A DNA stretch of 64,000 bases from Fulvivirga sp. M361 (GCF_007097395.1 NZ_VKDC01000014.1:124001-188000), one strand, 5' to 3'; counted from the stretch's first letter, positions 18,805-28,991 are shown. The notes: generated from the letters alone by a model not told the origin. Translations and numbers: made by a program.

Positions 18805-19890
18805 ATGACCGTTCTCAGAACCTTTATCAAAAGCAGAGACTATCAATTTGTTCAAACGCTGTGTTGGGCTTCCATTATTTTAGTGACCATTGGCTATTAC
18901 TTCATTGCTCATGACGGGTATAGTTATAATCAATTGATTTATGACCCGGTAGCCTACTATATTGTTTTGTGGAGCCTGAGCTGGTCCATTCCTTACTTGT
19001 TTATTTCTTCTATTCATAGTAGCCTCAGGTACTCCATTACTTTTCACAGTTTGATGGCTTTGCTTTTTGGTATGTTACATTTTTTACTAACAGGTACAAT
19101 TATCCTACTGCTTGAACGGTTACTCAACCTACCCGAACATTTCACCTTTCATAGCCTTATCGTACATTGGCAAACAGAATGGCACCTAATTGTTCATGGG
19201 TCTATTTGGTACACAGTGTACCTTATATTGCTGTATGCGCTTTATTTTTATAAGTTATACGATGCTGAGGTGAGGAAAAACAACGAACTCACTCAATCAC
19301 TTTCTTCTGCACATGTTCAAACCTTATCTACTCAGCTAAATCCTCATTTTTTATTCAATGCATTGAATACGGTCTCTATGATGATACGCAAAGAACAAGG
19401 CACAAAAGCCGTGGACATGTTAGCATCTTTAGGGGAAATGCTAAGGGCAGTGTTGTCAAAAAATCAGGAGTTACTGATTACTATTTCAGATGAAGTTACT
19501 CTCTTAAAGAAATACATTTCTATTGAATCTATCCGCTTCGGTGATCGTGTAGAAACAGAATTAGACATTAATAAGGAAATCTTGAAATACAAAGTACCTC
19601 GGCTACTTCTTCAACCGGTGGTAGAAAACGCCTATAAACACGGTATGAGAACAAATGAGATTAAAGCAAAAGTAAAAATAACCGGAAAAAAGGATGACCA
19701 AAAAATTATGTTCCGGGTGTTTAACAATGGGTCATACGATTTTGGATGGAGTCCTGATCAGGCTGAAGGTATAGGACTGTCCAATACAGTAAATCGGCTG
19801 AGAGAGCTATACGGCACAGCTTTCACTTTTCAAATAAGAGAAAAAAATGACGGCGTATCCGTTGACATATCACTACCCGCTGAGTTATGA
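18805..19890 (+). CDS. LytS/YehU-type sensor histidine kinase
   Basis: 361 residues. Four membrane helices (about 15-155) form the input region with no extracytoplasmic domain. The His_kinase domain has the phosphoacceptor in STQLNPHFLFNALNTVSMM and the ATP-binding blocks LLLQPVVENAYKHG and EGIGLSNTVNRLRELYG. The ATG at 18805 is preferred; an in-frame TTG at 18778 would add nine residues. The stop overlaps the response-regulator ATG (ATGA, 19887-19890), so the two form a coupled two-component system. Confidence 0.92.
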   Translation: MTVLRTFIKSRDYQFVQTLCWASIILVTIGYYFIAHDGYSYNQLIYDPVAYYIVLWSLSWSIPYLFISSIHSSLRYSITFHSLMALLFGMLHFLLTGTIILLLERLLNLPEHFTFHSLIVHWQTEWHLIVHGSIWYTVYLILLYALYFYKLYDAEVRKNNELTQSLSSAHVQTLSTQLNPHFLFNALNTVSMMIRKEQGTKAVDMLASLGEMLRAVLSKNQELLITISDEVTLLKKYISIESIRFGDRVETELDINKEILKYKVPRLLLQPVVENAYKHGMRTNEIKAKVKITGKKDDQKIMFRVFNNGSYDFGWSPDQAEGIGLSNTVNRLRELYGTAFTFQIREKNDGVSVDISLPAEL

Positions 19891-20651
19891 AAATAAATGC
19901 AGTAGTAGTAGATGATGAAAAAGAAGCCAGGGAAGGGGTGTCACTTCTTTTACAACAAGACTCTGCCATCAAAATTGCTGCCATATGTGGCGATGGCGTT
20001 TCGGCCATAGAACAGATCAATACCTTTGAACCTCAGCTATTGCTGTTAGATATTCAAATGCCCGATATTAATGGCTTTGAAGTGCTTAACAGTATTAAAA
20101 AAATGCCTGAGGCTGTCATTTTTGTCACCGCGTATGACCAATTTGCCTTGAAAGCTTTTGAAGTACATGCACTGGATTATCTCCTCAAACCTTTCAGCGA
20201 CAGCCGTTTCTTCGAAGCGCTGGATCTGGCAAAGAAAAGAATTGCTCAAAAACGGCTATCTGACTTCAAGCACCTTCTTAAGACTGTAGACACCAGCGGA
20301 TCCACTGTATTGGATAGGAATGATCAATTAATAGTAAAATCTGACGGAAAGATACATCTACTTCCACATGCAGAGATACTATGGATAGAGGCATATGATT
20401 ACTACGTCAAGATCCATACGAAAGGTCGTTTTTATCTGGCGAGAGAAAGTATGAAACGCATGGAGGAAAAACTACCTTCTCACCTATTCCTGCGAATCCA
20501 CAAATCCTCTATCGTTAATTTGAAATGCGTCAAACGCGCTACCCCAAAGCCTAACAGTGAATACGATCTGATACTTAATAATGAAGTACAATTAAAAGTT
20601 TCCCGTAACTACAGTGCTCCATTTACCAAATATCTAAGTACAGGCGGCTAA
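19887..20651 (+). CDS. LytTR-family response regulator
   Basis: 254 residues. The receiver domain (1-120) shows VVVDDEKEAREG, the phospho-acceptor Asp in LLLLDIQMPDINGFEVL, the Thr in FVTAYDQFALKAF and the Lys in DYLLKPF. The LytTR DNA-binding domain (about 150-254) includes IEAYDYYVKIHTKGRFYL and FLRIHKSSIVNLKCV. It is the partner of the preceding LytS-type kinase. LytTR proteins bind pairs of ~9-bp direct repeats about 21 bp apart, and such a repeat lies just downstream, in front of the FtsX permease gene. Confidence 0.93.
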   Translation: MKINAVVVDDEKEAREGVSLLLQQDSAIKIAAICGDGVSAIEQINTFEPQLLLLDIQMPDINGFEVLNSIKKMPEAVIFVTAYDQFALKAFEVHALDYLLKPFSDSRFFEALDLAKKRIAQKRLSDFKHLLKTVDTSGSTVLDRNDQLIVKSDGKIHLLPHAEILWIEAYDYYVKIHTKGRFYLARESMKRMEEKLPSHLFLRIHKSSIVNLKCVKRATPKPNSEYDLILNNEVQLKVSRNYSAPFTKYLSTGG

Positions 20652-20658
20652 TATAACC

Positions 20659-20689
20659 GGTCACTGCACCATAGACCCGGGTTACTGCA
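20659..20689. promoter_or_regulatory. Direct repeat with LytTR-site geometry
   Basis: GGTCACTGCA (20659-20668) and GGTTACTGCA (20680-20689) match at 9 of 10 bases and are spaced exactly 21 bp start to start, two helical turns. This is the arrangement known for LytTR regulators (AgrA-type sites: two ~9-bp direct repeats with a ~12-bp gap). It lies between the LytTR gene and the permease gene, 52 bp before the latter's ATG. Confidence 0.6.
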
Positions 20690-20741
20690 TAAATTCAACA
20701 TACCACATGACATAACCGTAAATTAGGCAAATCATTATTAC

Positions 20742-23177
20742 ATGAATATGTTTAAAAATCATCTCGTTTTTGCCGTTAGGTTATTCCTTAAGGACAAGTT
20801 TTATTCTCTTCTTAATATCCTCGGCCTGGCTTTAGGCATATGTTGTGGGGTACTCGTTTTACTTTATTTACAACACGACCTTACTTATGATCTTCACCAT
20901 AAGAATCACAGAAATATCTATCGGCTCACAAATCATTTACAGGCTACCGGAGCTGACTTTAACACCGCGAGGACTGCTTTAGAACTAGGTCCGCTGTTGC
21001 TGGAGGAGTACCCGGAAATTCAATCGTTCGTACGTTTTGAAGATTTCTACAACCCTGCATTGACATATAAACGAGATGGAATGGAGCCTATTCAAATATA
21101 CGTAGATAAGGCTTTTCGTACGGACTCATCTATATTTTCAGTGTTTACACATGAGTTCATAAAAGGTGACCCTCATACCGCCCTTACAGGCCTTGACAAG
21201 ATGGTGATCACTGAAAAAATAGAAAAGCAGTTATTCGGCGATGAAGATGGGATAGGTAAGCTGATAGAATTTGATGACAGAAATACTTATGAGGTAACAG
21301 GTGTGATCAAAGAACTCCCTCAAAACACGCACCTTAATTATGATGTTCTGCTTTCAGGCCTTCCATTGATACGTGAATGGGTTGAAGGAGGAGATGAGAT
21401 AAGGTGGTCTGAGGGTTTTTGGAACCCTGATTCGTATACCTACCTTGTTTTTAATAAAGGATACAACCCAAAAGACTTTGACCAAAATTTCCCACGTATT
21501 TTTGAAAAATACTTTAGCGGTTTTGCAGCTCAGATCAATGGCAAAGCCACTTTCGAATTACAGGCTTTGTCAGACATTCATTTTCAATCCAAGAAAGGGA
21601 GGGACGAACCTCAGGGAAACATTAACTATACCTATACCTTCGCTTCTATTGGGCTCTTTATCATTTTGCTGGCATGTATCAATTACGTAAACATAGCCAC
21701 TGCAAGAGCCACCAACCGTGCCAGTGAAATGGGTGTACGAAAAGTATTGGGGTTTGATAAGCGTAAGCTTTTTGCATCCATTCTCACAGAAGCACTTGTC
21801 TTAACTGTATTGGCTTTGCTCCTGGCTATTTTACTATGTGTATGCATCATCTACCTTACCCCATTCAATGATTGGATCAATAAAGATCTTCAGTTGGATT
21901 TCTTAGAAAACACTATTCTGCTTCCAGGGGCCATACTACTCACAATACTCATTACCCTGTTATCGGGTATCTATCCGGCGTTATACCTCCCTTCTATCCC
22001 GGTGGTAAGTGCGTTGAAAGGAGCATTCAAATCAAATACTTCAGGCATTTTATTGCGCAAAGCGTTAATAGTGGTGCAATTCGTCATTTCCATTTTCGTT
22101 ATTGTTTGCACTTCCATTATGGGAGATCAGATCGATTTTTTAAGAAATAAAGAGCTTGGATTCAATAAAGATAATATCGTCCTGCTTGCTATCCAGGATA
22201 CACTGGTCAGGAATCAGCTACCTGTCATCAAACAAACCTTTTTACAAAACCCCAAAATAACCGCAGCCACCTTGGCATATGGTGTTCCAGGTTTGTATAC
22301 GGGCGGTTCGGTTTTTCGTGTAGAAACTCATCAAGGTGACATGACCCAGCAGGAGTTTAACACCATCTTTGTGGGAGAGGATTACTTGAATACTATGGAA
22401 ATTCAACTTATCAGCGGGCGTGATTTTTATAAAGACTCCCAGGCAGATAAGGAGTTACGTGTACTTGTAAATGAAGCGGCCACAAAGATGATGGGGTGGG
22501 AAGACGATGCATTGGGAAAAAAAATAAAATTCTACCACGGTGAAACTGAAGGTGAGGTTATAGGAGTGGTAAAAGACTTCAATTTCAACTCTTTGCATAA
22601 CAAAATTGAACCATTGGTGATAGGCCTGGCAGATACACCGGGAGGGCACCTGCATCTAAGAGTAAAGTCTGAAGATCTACAGGAAACCATGTCCTTTATT
22701 GAATCCCAATGGAAACAGTTTGATCCTAATCACGCGTATGAATTTTCATTTCTCGATGCCGACTTCAACGAACAGTACCAGGCGGATGAAACACAACATC
22801 GCCTCATTCGAATGCTCTCGTACATATGCATCTTTATTTCATTACTAGGACTTATTGGCCTGGCATCTTTCACTGCAGGACAGAAAACAAAGGAAATTGG
22901 AGTTAGAAAGGCCCTGGGAGGTTCTTCTTTCAATATCATTGGCCTGTTTTCAAAGGGATATATGAAGTTGATAGTAATAGCGCTCATCATAGCAATACCC
23001 ATTGCCAATTATATCATTTCCGAATGGCTACAAGGGTTTGCTTATCAAGTCGATTTGAATTGGTATAATTTTGCCATACCAGGAACAATTGTGATGGCTG
23101 TGGCATTGTTAACCGTAATATTACAGACTATGAAGGCGGCAGCAGCAAATCCGGTAGATGCACTTAGAAATGAATAA
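20742..23177 (+). CDS. MacB/FtsX-type ABC transporter permease
   Basis: 811 residues with the duplicated layout of Bacteroidetes FtsX-like permeases: an N-terminal helix (about 20-42, in FYSLLNILGLALGICCGVLV), a MacB periplasmic core domain (about 55-270), a three-helix FtsX block (about 295-410), a second anchor helix with periplasmic domain (about 445-660), and a final FtsX block ending in NPVDALRNE. The first FtsX block carries the characteristic ASEMGVRKVLG and the second the TKEIGVRKALGGS coupling helix. No ATPase gene is nearby. It lies downstream of the LytS/LytTR pair, with a likely regulator site in between. Confidence 0.9.
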   Translation: MNMFKNHLVFAVRLFLKDKFYSLLNILGLALGICCGVLVLLYLQHDLTYDLHHKNHRNIYRLTNHLQATGADFNTARTALELGPLLLEEYPEIQSFVRFEDFYNPALTYKRDGMEPIQIYVDKAFRTDSSIFSVFTHEFIKGDPHTALTGLDKMVITEKIEKQLFGDEDGIGKLIEFDDRNTYEVTGVIKELPQNTHLNYDVLLSGLPLIREWVEGGDEIRWSEGFWNPDSYTYLVFNKGYNPKDFDQNFPRIFEKYFSGFAAQINGKATFELQALSDIHFQSKKGRDEPQGNINYTYTFASIGLFIILLACINYVNIATARATNRASEMGVRKVLGFDKRKLFASILTEALVLTVLALLLAILLCVCIIYLTPFNDWINKDLQLDFLENTILLPGAILLTILITLLSGIYPALYLPSIPVVSALKGAFKSNTSGILLRKALIVVQFVISIFVIVCTSIMGDQIDFLRNKELGFNKDNIVLLAIQDTLVRNQLPVIKQTFLQNPKITAATLAYGVPGLYTGGSVFRVETHQGDMTQQEFNTIFVGEDYLNTMEIQLISGRDFYKDSQADKELRVLVNEAATKMMGWEDDALGKKIKFYHGETEGEVIGVVKDFNFNSLHNKIEPLVIGLADTPGGHLHLRVKSEDLQETMSFIESQWKQFDPNHAYEFSFLDADFNEQYQADETQHRLIRMLSYICIFISLLGLIGLASFTAGQKTKEIGVRKALGGSSFNIIGLFSKGYMKLIVIALIIAIPIANYIISEWLQGFAYQVDLNWYNFAIPGTIVMAVALLTVILQTMKAAAANPVDALRNE

Positions 23178-23215
23178 GCTCCGAACTATCCCTATTGCCA
23201 AGTAGAGCAGGGCTA

Positions 23216-24061
23216 TTAAACCATTAACCTGTGTTTATCAATGTATTCGGTCTCAAAGTCTATCAGTTTATCAGATAAGGCTTTTGTAATTCTGCCAGGT
23301 ATACCTTCTCCATAGGTTTTATCTTCTACTTGTACTACGGGTACTATCCTCTTAATGGTACTTGTAATAAATACTTCACGAGCCTTATCCAAATCCTCTA
23401 ACGTAACATCAGCTAGTTGTATATCATATTGGTTTTTAGCAATTTCGAGTACATTTTTTCTTGTTACTCCGGCCAGCACATTGTTTCCAGGTGTCACTAC
23501 CACTCCATCTGCACGGACTACAAATATACTGCTCCTTGAAAGCTCTGCTACCAGTCCTTTGGAACAATAGATCACATCCATTGCACCGGCTTTTGCTATT
23601 TGATTTTGGAGCCAGATACTGGTGAGATAGCCCGTAGTCTTTACCTGGGGAAGTTCCCGTTCAAACTCATGTTTAATAAGTTTCACCCCAGCCTTATAAA
23701 CTGAATCATCCGGCCGTTTTACTAATTCCTGGGTGATGATCAGGTTAGGTTTTCCGGGTGTATATCCATCCTTTGCCTCTCCACCGGTAAGCAACAAACG
23801 CACACCGGAAAATTTTAGTCGATTCAATAAAACAATCTCCAGAATATGTTCTTTAAGCTTTGCTTTTGTGAAAGGTATTTTGAGGCGTAAAACTTCTGCA
23901 GAAGAATAAAACCGATCAATGTGATCATCAATAAAGAGCGGCACATTATCTTCTACTCTAAAAAAATCAAATACCCCGTAACCTCTTAGCAACGCCAAAT
24001 CACTGATGCTAATATGTGCATCATCTGTACCCAGGATGTTTCCATTAATTGAACAGACCAT
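23216..24061 (-). CDS. Class IV PLP-dependent aminotransferase
   Basis: 281 residues of the branched-chain aminotransferase / D-amino acid aminotransferase / aminodeoxychorismate lyase fold. The N-terminus MVCSINGNIL, the turn LALLRGYGVFDFFR, the presumed PLP lysine in QVKTTGYL and the cofactor-binding segments ELSRSSIFVV and NVLAGVTRKNVLEIA are present. Which substrate it uses is not clear. The start is taken at ATG 24061, not at upstream ATGs (24112, 24109), because a TACATTTG promoter box ends 3 bp before it and family proteins start here. It sits between oppositely oriented permease genes. Confidence 0.85.
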   Translation of the reverse strand: MVCSINGNILGTDDAHISISDLALLRGYGVFDFFRVEDNVPLFIDDHIDRFYSSAEVLRLKIPFTKAKLKEHILEIVLLNRLKFSGVRLLLTGGEAKDGYTPGKPNLIITQELVKRPDDSVYKAGVKLIKHEFERELPQVKTTGYLTSIWLQNQIAKAGAMDVIYCSKGLVAELSRSSIFVVRADGVVVTPGNNVLAGVTRKNVLEIAKNQYDIQLADVTLEDLDKAREVFITSTIKRIVPVVQVEDKTYGEGIPGRITKALSDKLIDFETEYIDKHRLMV

Positions 24062-24064
24062 ATC

Positions 24065-24099
24065 CAAATGTACTAAATCCTGTGAAGCATCGCAGCAAA
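24065..24099 (-). promoter_or_regulatory. Promoter with -7 box 3 bp from the aminotransferase start
   Basis: On the minus strand TTTG (24096-24099), then 23 bp, then TACATTTG (24065-24072), fitting the Bacteroidetes -33/-7 pattern with a long spacer. The box is 3 bp from the ATG, implying a leaderless transcript, and it overlaps the codons of longer start choices. Confidence 0.55.
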
Positions 24100-24169
24100 A
24101 TCCCACCATCAAACTCCGGGAATATCAGAAGTCGTTTTATCTTACGATCATCAAATTAACCTGCCGTAA

Positions 24170-26575
24170 TCATTCATTTCGAAGAGTATCTGCCGGGTTA
24201 ACCAAGGTGGCCTTAACAGATTGATAGCTGGTGGTAATGAGCGCTACTACCAGCGCCAACAGTCCGGCTACAATAAAAACACCTACCTGTATGCTTACCT
24301 TAAAAGTAAAATTGCTCAGCCAGGCATCCATCGTCCACCAGGAAACGGGTATCGCGATCAGTGTAGAAATTATGACTTGTACGATAAAGGTGCGTGACAA
24401 TAGCAAGAAGAGTTGACCAACAGAAGCACCTAATACTTTTCGTATACTTACTTCCTTAACACGTTTCCGGACCATAAAAGAAGCCAGTCCAAACAATCCG
24501 AGGCAAGCGATAAGAATAGTGAGTACGGCGCCGGCAAGAAATACCTTTCCGGTTCGCTCTTCCGTTTTGTAGAACAGGTCCAGTTGATCATCCAGAAAGT
24601 GGTATTCCATGGAGGTAAAATTGTCAAAACTTTCGTGCACTTTTTTGGCTGATTCAACCATTTGGGGCAAATCGGTTCGCGGCTCAATTTTGAGAGAAAA
24701 GTAGTCTATAACATTGATAGGATTATGCCAAAAACCAAAGGTAAGTGGTGCTACCTCCGCATGTAAAGATTGAAAGTTAAAATCTTTGACAATCCCGATA
24801 ATTTTAAACGGCTGCGTCTCATTATCGAGAAAAAATTCTCTGCCGATAGCATCTATCCCACCAAATTGTGCAGCAGCTGTCTCATTCAGAATAAGGGCTG
24901 TAGAGTCTTCTGAAAGGATACCGGAGAAGTTTCTGCCTGCCAGTAACTCTAGGCTATAGGTGTCCAGCATGTCCGAATCAAGACACATAAAAAAGGACTG
25001 TAAAGAGTCCATGCTTTCCGAAGACCTCGGCCGGATGAATAGTTCAGTGATCCCTTTCCACTCACCGGGTACCCTTGAAGAACAGGCCACAGACTTAACT
25101 CCGGGGATCTTACTGAATTCTATTTTCATCGTTTCGAAATCTCTTCGGACATTACCATCATTGATGTCTATGACCAATATCCTTTCTTTATCAAACCCAA
25201 GGTCTTTATTTTTTATAAAATCCATTTGCATACTGACTACCAGTGTAGCTACAATCATGGTAATAGACAATGTAAACTGTACAATAACCAGAATTTTACG
25301 TAGTACAGCCCCTTTAATACCCGCTCCTGATCCTGCTTTTAAACTTTCTGAAGGCCGCAGATGCGCCAAATAAAGTGCAGGATAACTGCCGGATACCAAA
25401 CCAATGAATAACGCCAGTCCTAACAAGCCAATAATAACGGAAAAAGAAAATGTCTCCAGTGTAAGTGTCACACCGGCCAGGTCGTTAAAACCGGGAAGCA
25501 ACACATCCAGGAGTCCCACAGAAAACAGGAATGCCATCAATGAAATCAAAACAGCCTCACTCAAAAACTGGTAAACCAACTGGCTTTTAGCAGCTCCAAC
25601 TACTTTTCGTATACCTATCTCCAGGGCACGCTCCATAGAACGTGACGTGGCCAGGTTAATGTAATTAATTCCAGCGATCATCAGTATAAAAGCAGCGATT
25701 GCCGAGAAGAGGTAAATGGTGAACCAATTCCCATGCTGATCAATAGGGTCAAAATCAATGCCTGCTGAATTTAGGTAGACCTCTTTCAGGGGTTGTAAAT
25801 AAAAGGAATCAGACTGGTCGTCAGCATCTCTATACTTCTTAATAAAGCCAGGAACTTTCTCCTTTATAGAAGACATATTGTATTCATTCACCAACTCTAC
25901 ATAGGTAAGAGTTGTACGACGTTCCCAGGAGTTATATACCCTGTCCCACCACGATATTTCTGAAAACGAGGAATTATAAGTGATCAAAAAATCAAATTGC
26001 AATTGAGAGTTTAGGGGCACATCTTCAATAATACCGGTCACTTTCATAGGTTCAAGTCGTAGAAATTCGATCATCTTACCTAATGCAGCTTCATCACCAA
26101 AGTATTTTCTGGCGGTCGTCTCGGTCAGTACAATGGAATTATTTTGGTGCAGTGCCGTTGCCCGGTCACCTTCTATGAAGTCAAAGTCAAAAACTTTGAA
26201 AAAGGAACTATCTACTACGGCCCAGTTCCTTTCATGAAAACGTTCTCCCTTCCAATAAATATCAATATGTCCAAAAGGTTGTTTAAGACTGGTTTGATTG
26301 ATTACTTCCGAAAACTCCTCGACCAGCTGTGGCCCCATTAAAGCAGAAGTTCGTCCATAGTGTTTTTCCTCTTCGGGGTTTCGTTCTATATCCACAACCC
26401 GCGCTATTCTATCTGACTTCTCATGAAATGTGTCATAAGAAAGTTCGTTCTGAAGATAGAGTATCAGCAAAGATGAACTGGTGAGACCTATGGTAAGTCC
26501 AAAAATATTAATGAAGGAATAAGCCCGATGGCGCAACAGGTTTCTTATCGCAATTTTCAGATAATTTTTGATCAT
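24170..26575 (-). CDS. MacB/FtsX-type ABC transporter permease
   Basis: 801 residues, same double architecture as the other permeases here: anchor helix at about 20-42 (YSFINIFGLTIGLTSSSLLI), MacB core domain, FtsX block with RALEIGIRKVVGAAKSQL (about 320), second anchor and core domain, and FtsX block with VKEVSIRKVLGASVGQL ending NPADTLRNE. It is the last of three minus-strand permeases. Such proteins may export substrates or work as mechanotransmitters; the substrate is unknown. A 73-bp gap separates it from the upstream permease, whose true end (26606) lies 30 bp before its start. Confidence 0.9.
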   Translation of the reverse strand: MIKNYLKIAIRNLLRHRAYSFINIFGLTIGLTSSSLLILYLQNELSYDTFHEKSDRIARVVDIERNPEEEKHYGRTSALMGPQLVEEFSEVINQTSLKQPFGHIDIYWKGERFHERNWAVVDSSFFKVFDFDFIEGDRATALHQNNSIVLTETTARKYFGDEAALGKMIEFLRLEPMKVTGIIEDVPLNSQLQFDFLITYNSSFSEISWWDRVYNSWERRTTLTYVELVNEYNMSSIKEKVPGFIKKYRDADDQSDSFYLQPLKEVYLNSAGIDFDPIDQHGNWFTIYLFSAIAAFILMIAGINYINLATSRSMERALEIGIRKVVGAAKSQLVYQFLSEAVLISLMAFLFSVGLLDVLLPGFNDLAGVTLTLETFSFSVIIGLLGLALFIGLVSGSYPALYLAHLRPSESLKAGSGAGIKGAVLRKILVIVQFTLSITMIVATLVVSMQMDFIKNKDLGFDKERILVIDINDGNVRRDFETMKIEFSKIPGVKSVACSSRVPGEWKGITELFIRPRSSESMDSLQSFFMCLDSDMLDTYSLELLAGRNFSGILSEDSTALILNETAAAQFGGIDAIGREFFLDNETQPFKIIGIVKDFNFQSLHAEVAPLTFGFWHNPINVIDYFSLKIEPRTDLPQMVESAKKVHESFDNFTSMEYHFLDDQLDLFYKTEERTGKVFLAGAVLTILIACLGLFGLASFMVRKRVKEVSIRKVLGASVGQLFLLLSRTFIVQVIISTLIAIPVSWWTMDAWLSNFTFKVSIQVGVFIVAGLLALVVALITTSYQSVKATLVNPADTLRNE

Positions 26576-26648
26576 GTTGTTTTACTATTTTGAGTTTGGA
26601 TGATCCTATTCGTCCCTTAGAGAATCAATAGGATTTAGATGTATCGCT

Positions 26649-28991
26649 TTATATAGTTGTGAACCCAATGATCAGAACACAACCAAAACCAAGAGTGATG
26701 ATACCAAACCCAAAATCAATGCGTCTGGTATAATAGGAAAGCCACAAATTATTGGTAAAATAGGCAAGGACACCACCAATAACATATGCAAGCACCAGAA
26801 GAATGAAGAAGCCCCTCCCTATCGTTAAAAATATGCTTCTCCCAGAAGCTCCCATTACTTTGCGAACTCCTATTTCCTTGCTTTTATTCTGTATGTGAAA
26901 GATAACTATCCCCAACAGTCCGAGACAGGCAATAGATATCACTATAACAGAAACATAGCCCAGAATACCTACAAGTATTGTGAACTGTCCATAAGAAGAA
27001 CGCAGGTCCTGTTCATACAGTACATAGTCAAAAGGACGGTTGGAGAGTTGTCGCCACTCGGCTTCTATTGTTTTCAAGGCACTTGCATGCGCACTGGTAG
27101 CCACCACTATATAACGTAAACGGGACGGGGCTTTTCTAAATCCAAGACTCCTTAAAGGCCGATTCAAACGTAAATAGTGATGGTCACTTACTACACCGAT
27201 CACCTCCAGATCGTTTTTTTCGTAGGATATGGTCTTACCAATAGCCTCTAGCGGACTTTCCCATCCTATTTTTTGCACAGCAGTTTCATTAAGGATAATG
27301 TGCTGTTCCACCCGGGAGGTATCTGTAGCACTTTCCGGAAAATCCCTGCCGGCTACCAGTGGAATATTCATGGTGGCAAAGTAATCCTCCTCCACAGCAA
27401 AATAATCCATGGCTATTTTTTCCTGTCGCCCTTCTGTACGCACCTCCATAGTGAGGTTTGACCCTAAAGCCGGCAAATGCGAAACGGCCGTAATATTTCT
27501 AATGTCACTATACTGAGATAACCGTTGCTTTAAAAGTTCATAATCAATCCCCTGAATGGTCATTTTTACAATATTTTCAATGTTGAAACTATGGCCTTCC
27601 CTCATCACATAATTCATCTGCTTATAGAGGGTAAAAACTGTGATAATGAAAAATACTGATAGGGCGAACTGAATGACTACAAGTACTTTACTGAGGCTAA
27701 AGCGCTTGGCATTCATTCCCCTGGTCAGCCCATGAACATCAATTGATTTTTTCAACGCTACAAGCACATTTGTTTTAGACAGAAGAAAAGAGGGGAAAAA
27801 TCCGGCTAAACATCCTGTAAGGAGGCTGAAAATAATAAAGGCCCAATAAATACCTGGTGTAGCATCTATACGAAAGGGAGCACCCAAACCACCCAGGTAA
27901 GTGTTTAAAACGGGGAGCAAGTATTGAGCTGCAAGGTCAGCAAAAATGAAGGCTATGATAGAAATCACCACTGATTCTGTTACAAACTGCGTTGTAATCT
28001 GCCATTTGCGAGCGCCTACCACTTTTCTTACGCCTATCTCCCTCGCCCGGTTTACCGCTCTTGCCAGGGTAAGGTTAGTATAGTTAAAGCATGCTGACAT
28101 CAAAACTATAAGCGCCAGGCCTGCCAGGAAGTAAATTACATATATGGGCAGGCTAAATCCAATCATATTACTAAGCAAAGGCCCTGGAGTGATCTCTTTT
28201 AAAGACTGCACCAGGAATTGGTAGTCATATTTTGAGCCGGCCGGATAATTACTTTTGGCACTGGTAAGAAGTGGCACCAGGTCCTCATCACTTGCCCCCT
28301 GCTTCAAAAGGAAATAGATATAATTACTGTAGATACCTCCCCAATTATCTCTGGAAATTTTGGTCTCCCTGTTCTTTTCCAAGGCATAAACAAAATCCAG
28401 CGAAGCAAGGGCATCAAACTCCATATGGCTTTTTCCGGGTAGCTTCTCCAGCACTGCTGTGACCACAAACACCCCCATATCCGCCACTTCCAGGGTCTGG
28501 TTTAAAGGTTCTTCATCACCAAAGAGTTTTTGGGCCAATTGAGTGGTAAGTACTATACTATTGGGTGTAGTAAATACTTCTTCCACATCACCACTTTTCA
28601 ATGGGAAATCAAAGATTTGAAAAAAAATATTGTCTGTATAAAGTCCTTCAAAGGGTATATCAACAGATTTAGCTTTTGCCAATCCTTTGAACCTTTTTTT
28701 GATGCGGGTAACTTTTTCTATGCTCTCATGGCTTTCCAATAGCTCCGCTAATGGCAAAGGAGCTGTACAGGTCCTCCATTCATCCTCACCAGGCGCATTA
28801 CGATAAGTAATTACACGATGTATTCTATCCCCCCTGGTATGAAAGTTATCATAGGCCAATTGATCCATAATGATCATGATCAATAGCAAGCAAACAGACA
28901 TACTCACCGCCAAGCCAAAAATGTTGATGAAGGAAATCGTTTTATATTTCCAGATATTTCTAAATGCTATTAGTATATAGTTTTTAACCAT
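26649..28991 (-). CDS. MacB/FtsX-type ABC transporter permease with a 3'-terminal frameshift
   Basis: 780 residues: anchor helix (about 20-40), MacB core domain, FtsX block with AREIGVRKVVGARKWQI, second core domain, and FtsX block with SKEIGVRKVMGASGRSI. The frame stops early, after LIIGFTTI. In the +1 frame the following bases encode SQLYKAIHLNPIDSLRDE and a stop at 26606, the conserved tail seen in the other three permeases (NP-x-x-x-LRNE). Removing one A of the pair at 26662-26663 joins the two. The intact gene would therefore be 26606-28991. The loss affects the cytoplasmic C-terminal tail only. Confidence 0.88.
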   Translation of the reverse strand: MVKNYILIAFRNIWKYKTISFINIFGLAVSMSVCLLLIMIIMDQLAYDNFHTRGDRIHRVITYRNAPGEDEWRTCTAPLPLAELLESHESIEKVTRIKKRFKGLAKAKSVDIPFEGLYTDNIFFQIFDFPLKSGDVEEVFTTPNSIVLTTQLAQKLFGDEEPLNQTLEVADMGVFVVTAVLEKLPGKSHMEFDALASLDFVYALEKNRETKISRDNWGGIYSNYIYFLLKQGASDEDLVPLLTSAKSNYPAGSKYDYQFLVQSLKEITPGPLLSNMIGFSLPIYVIYFLAGLALIVLMSACFNYTNLTLARAVNRAREIGVRKVVGARKWQITTQFVTESVVISIIAFIFADLAAQYLLPVLNTYLGGLGAPFRIDATPGIYWAFIIFSLLTGCLAGFFPSFLLSKTNVLVALKKSIDVHGLTRGMNAKRFSLSKVLVVIQFALSVFFIITVFTLYKQMNYVMREGHSFNIENIVKMTIQGIDYELLKQRLSQYSDIRNITAVSHLPALGSNLTMEVRTEGRQEKIAMDYFAVEEDYFATMNIPLVAGRDFPESATDTSRVEQHIILNETAVQKIGWESPLEAIGKTISYEKNDLEVIGVVSDHHYLRLNRPLRSLGFRKAPSRLRYIVVATSAHASALKTIEAEWRQLSNRPFDYVLYEQDLRSSYGQFTILVGILGYVSVIVISIACLGLLGIVIFHIQNKSKEIGVRKVMGASGRSIFLTIGRGFFILLVLAYVIGGVLAYFTNNLWLSYYTRRIDFGFGIITLGFGCVLIIGFTTI

